Shown here: positions 63,096 to 64,000 of the stretch, in pieces
Layout: every line of letters starts with the position of its first letter
Numbering within the stretch: the first letter of the stretch is position 1
Assembly: GCF_051020515.1 (NCBI RefSeq)
Contig: NZ_CP194857.1
Span: forward strand, 4,141,396-4,205,395
Length of the DNA: 64,000 nt
Origin: CALKWS01 sp051020515
GTDB taxonomy: Bacteria > Actinomycetota > Actinomycetes > Actinomycetales > Beutenbergiaceae
Reading direction: 5' to 3'
Position numbers and translations under genes: made by a program
The notes under the pieces: model-generated
What the model saw: the letters and a program-made list of their open reading frames with translations, nothing else
Told to the model about the DNA's origin: nothing
Databases searched by the model: none

Positions 63096-63369
63096 AGCGG
63101 AGGTCAATCGAGGGGTGGGGGGTGACCCCGACCCGCCCCCGCCCCTGACGCGCACGTTCGTGATCTGCGAGAGTGACGAGGCCACGGCTGCTGACAAGTC
63201 GTCCCTGCACCGGTTCGCTGATCAGATCGGGATGACGACGGCTGGCCTGGCTGAGATGGGCTGGAAAGTCGCCACCGATGAGGTTGCCGAGCGTGCCGCC
63301 GAGAAGCCGGAGGAGGGTAAGCCGCGCCAGTCGTCTCGTGACCGGATGAAGGTTGTTCCCGGTGGCTGA
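63055..63369 (+). CDS. Terminase small subunit (probable)
   Basis: 104 aa from GTG 63055. The N-terminal 35 residues are disordered. Residues ~36-104 (TFVICESDEATAADKSSLHRFADQIGMTTAGLAEMGWKVATDEVAERAAEKPEEGKPRQSSRDRMKVV) are helical. Position directly before the large terminase, an 8-nt overlap and the R-M-K-V ending typical of small subunits support the call. A downstream start is possible. It would recognise the packaging site. Confidence 0.6.
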   Translation: MGGQRPTRTDAEGKAEVNRGVGGDPDPPPPLTRTFVICESDEATAADKSSLHRFADQIGMTTAGLAEMGWKVATDEVAERAAEKPEEGKPRQSSRDRMKVVPGG

Positions 63370-64000
63370 CGAGTGGGTGGTGGACTTCCCGAGCCTTGGT
63401 TTTTTGTGCGCGGACTGGATCGAGGCGCACTGCAAGGTCGCTGATGGCTGGTCCATGGGCGACCCGTTCATTCACGACGGCTGGCAGTTGTGGTGCACGG
63501 TCAACTTCTACCGGGTGAAGCGGGATGCGAAGTTCACCCTTCCCGACCGGCTGGTGCGCCGATGTTCGCCAACCGGCGCGGGCTGGTGGTTGGTCCGCAG
63601 AAGACGGGTAAGTCGCCGTGGGGTGCGTCGATCACCGCGTTTGAGGCTGTCGGGCCGTGCATCTTCGCCGGCTGGGCTGAGGGTGGCGAGGTTTACCGGT
63701 GTGAGGACCACGGGTGCTCGTGCGGCTGGTCCTACGTGTATGAGCCGGGCGAGCCGATGGGTATTCCGCGGCCGATGTCCACGATCCAGTTGCTTGCCAC
63801 GGCTGAGGATCAGACCGATAACGTCTACCGCCCGTTGCAGGAGATGATCCGACGCGGCCCGCTCAGTGAGCAGATGAAGGTCCGTGAAGGGTTCATCCGG
63901 ACACCGAACAACGGGCGGATCGACCCGATTACATCTGCCCCGAACAGCAAGTTGGGTAACCCGATCCACTTCGCCTTGGCGGATGAGTCCGGGCTGTACG
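63362..64000 (+). CDS. Terminase large subunit, 5' part (frameshifted; continues beyond window)
   Basis: Phage DNA packaging motor ATPase/nuclease. N-terminus ADEWVVDFPSLGFLCADWIEAHCKVADGWSMGDPFIHDGWQLWCTVNFYRVKRDAKF. After a missing C near 63560 the frame continues MFANRRGLVVGPQKTGKSPWGASITAFEAVGPCIFAGW, with Walker A GPQKTGKS, a CxxC-type insertion (CEDHGCSCGW), TIQLLATAEDQTDNVYRPLQEMI and Walker B HFALADESGLY. The nuclease domain lies outside the window. Confidence 0.93.

Larger units (their letters stand above)
47722..64000. mobile_element. Prophage (siphovirus-like), right end beyond window
   Basis: Everything right of tRNA-His follows phage order: integrase, divergent repressor/Cro pair, excisionase-like HTH, HNH, about 30 short overlapping early genes with recombination and replication functions, then HNH, small terminase and large terminase. 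Base composition is less extreme than in the flanking chromosome. Structural, lysis and right-attachment genes must lie beyond 64,000. Confidence 0.93.

Noticed and set aside
63540..63580. Programmed frameshift or intron in the large terminase
   Set aside because: A single-base repair restores the frame; no intron or intein features are visible.
47722..64000. A dedicated anti-phage defence island
   Set aside because: No restriction, CBASS, toxin-antitoxin or similar defence genes are recognisable. The gene order is that of a prophage.

Overview
The window is very GC-rich and gene-dense, and reads as chromosome from a high-GC Gram-positive actinobacterium, most likely of the Micrococcales. 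The supporting genes are a mycothiol-type DsbA-fold reductase, a group II (GlbO-type) truncated globin, a RamB-type regulator divergent from the glyoxylate shunt genes, a fused MrpA/MrpB antiporter subunit and a CUT1 sugar transporter with a UgpC/MsmK ATPase. I cannot assign a genus from sequence alone.

Layout, 1-47.7 kb (ordinary chromosome). 0-3.7 kb: alkyltransferase-like protein, rpiB, an inactive-looking rhodanese, an acid-rich anchored exported protein and a DsbA-fold reductase. 3.7-12.2 kb: aminopeptidase N and a PTS/alpha-glucan group (EIIA, malQ, acyltransferase, EIIB, divergent ptsI). 12.2-17.4 kb: glbO-tesB, a GH3 hexosaminidase-like enzyme, ettA and a hotdog thioesterase. 17.6-22.8 kb: SSB-like protein, two translationally coupled dynamin-like GTPases and a P1 peptidase. 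22.8-27.2 kb: a four-gene sugar ABC transporter. Then tRNA-Arg, a luciferase-like oxidoreductase and the ramB/aceA-aceB divergon. 33.7-39.7 kb: DUF1697 protein, small HTH protein, exported sulfurtransferase with a YeeE-type thiosulfate transporter, and three oxidoreductases. 39.8-45.7 kb: a complete Mrp Na+/H+ antiporter operon. Then an SGNH lipoprotein, oligoribonuclease and tRNA-His.

Layout, 47.8-64 kb (prophage, right end outside the window). A temperate siphovirus-like element sits directly 3' of tRNA-His. It starts with a tyrosine integrase and a compact immunity region (leftward repressor, rightward Cro-like protein, both apparently leaderless). A rightward run of about 35 mostly tiny early genes follows, most joined by ATGA/GTGA/TGATG overlaps. 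These include HNH nuclease, pentapeptide-repeat protein, RecE-like nuclease, Sak4-like ATPase, HIT-domain protein, replisome-organizer-like protein and RuvC-like resolvase, plus many small CxxC proteins. The run ends at a strong hairpin near 62.58 kb, followed by the packaging genes (HNH, small terminase, large terminase), the last cut by the window edge.

A property of the sequence itself: many conserved genes, host and phage alike, are broken by small frameshifts, mostly single-base losses in G or C runs. Restoring the base recovers full-length proteins with normal ends. I read these as residual sequencing or assembly errors rather than real pseudogenes, and annotate each such gene as one feature with the break stated.
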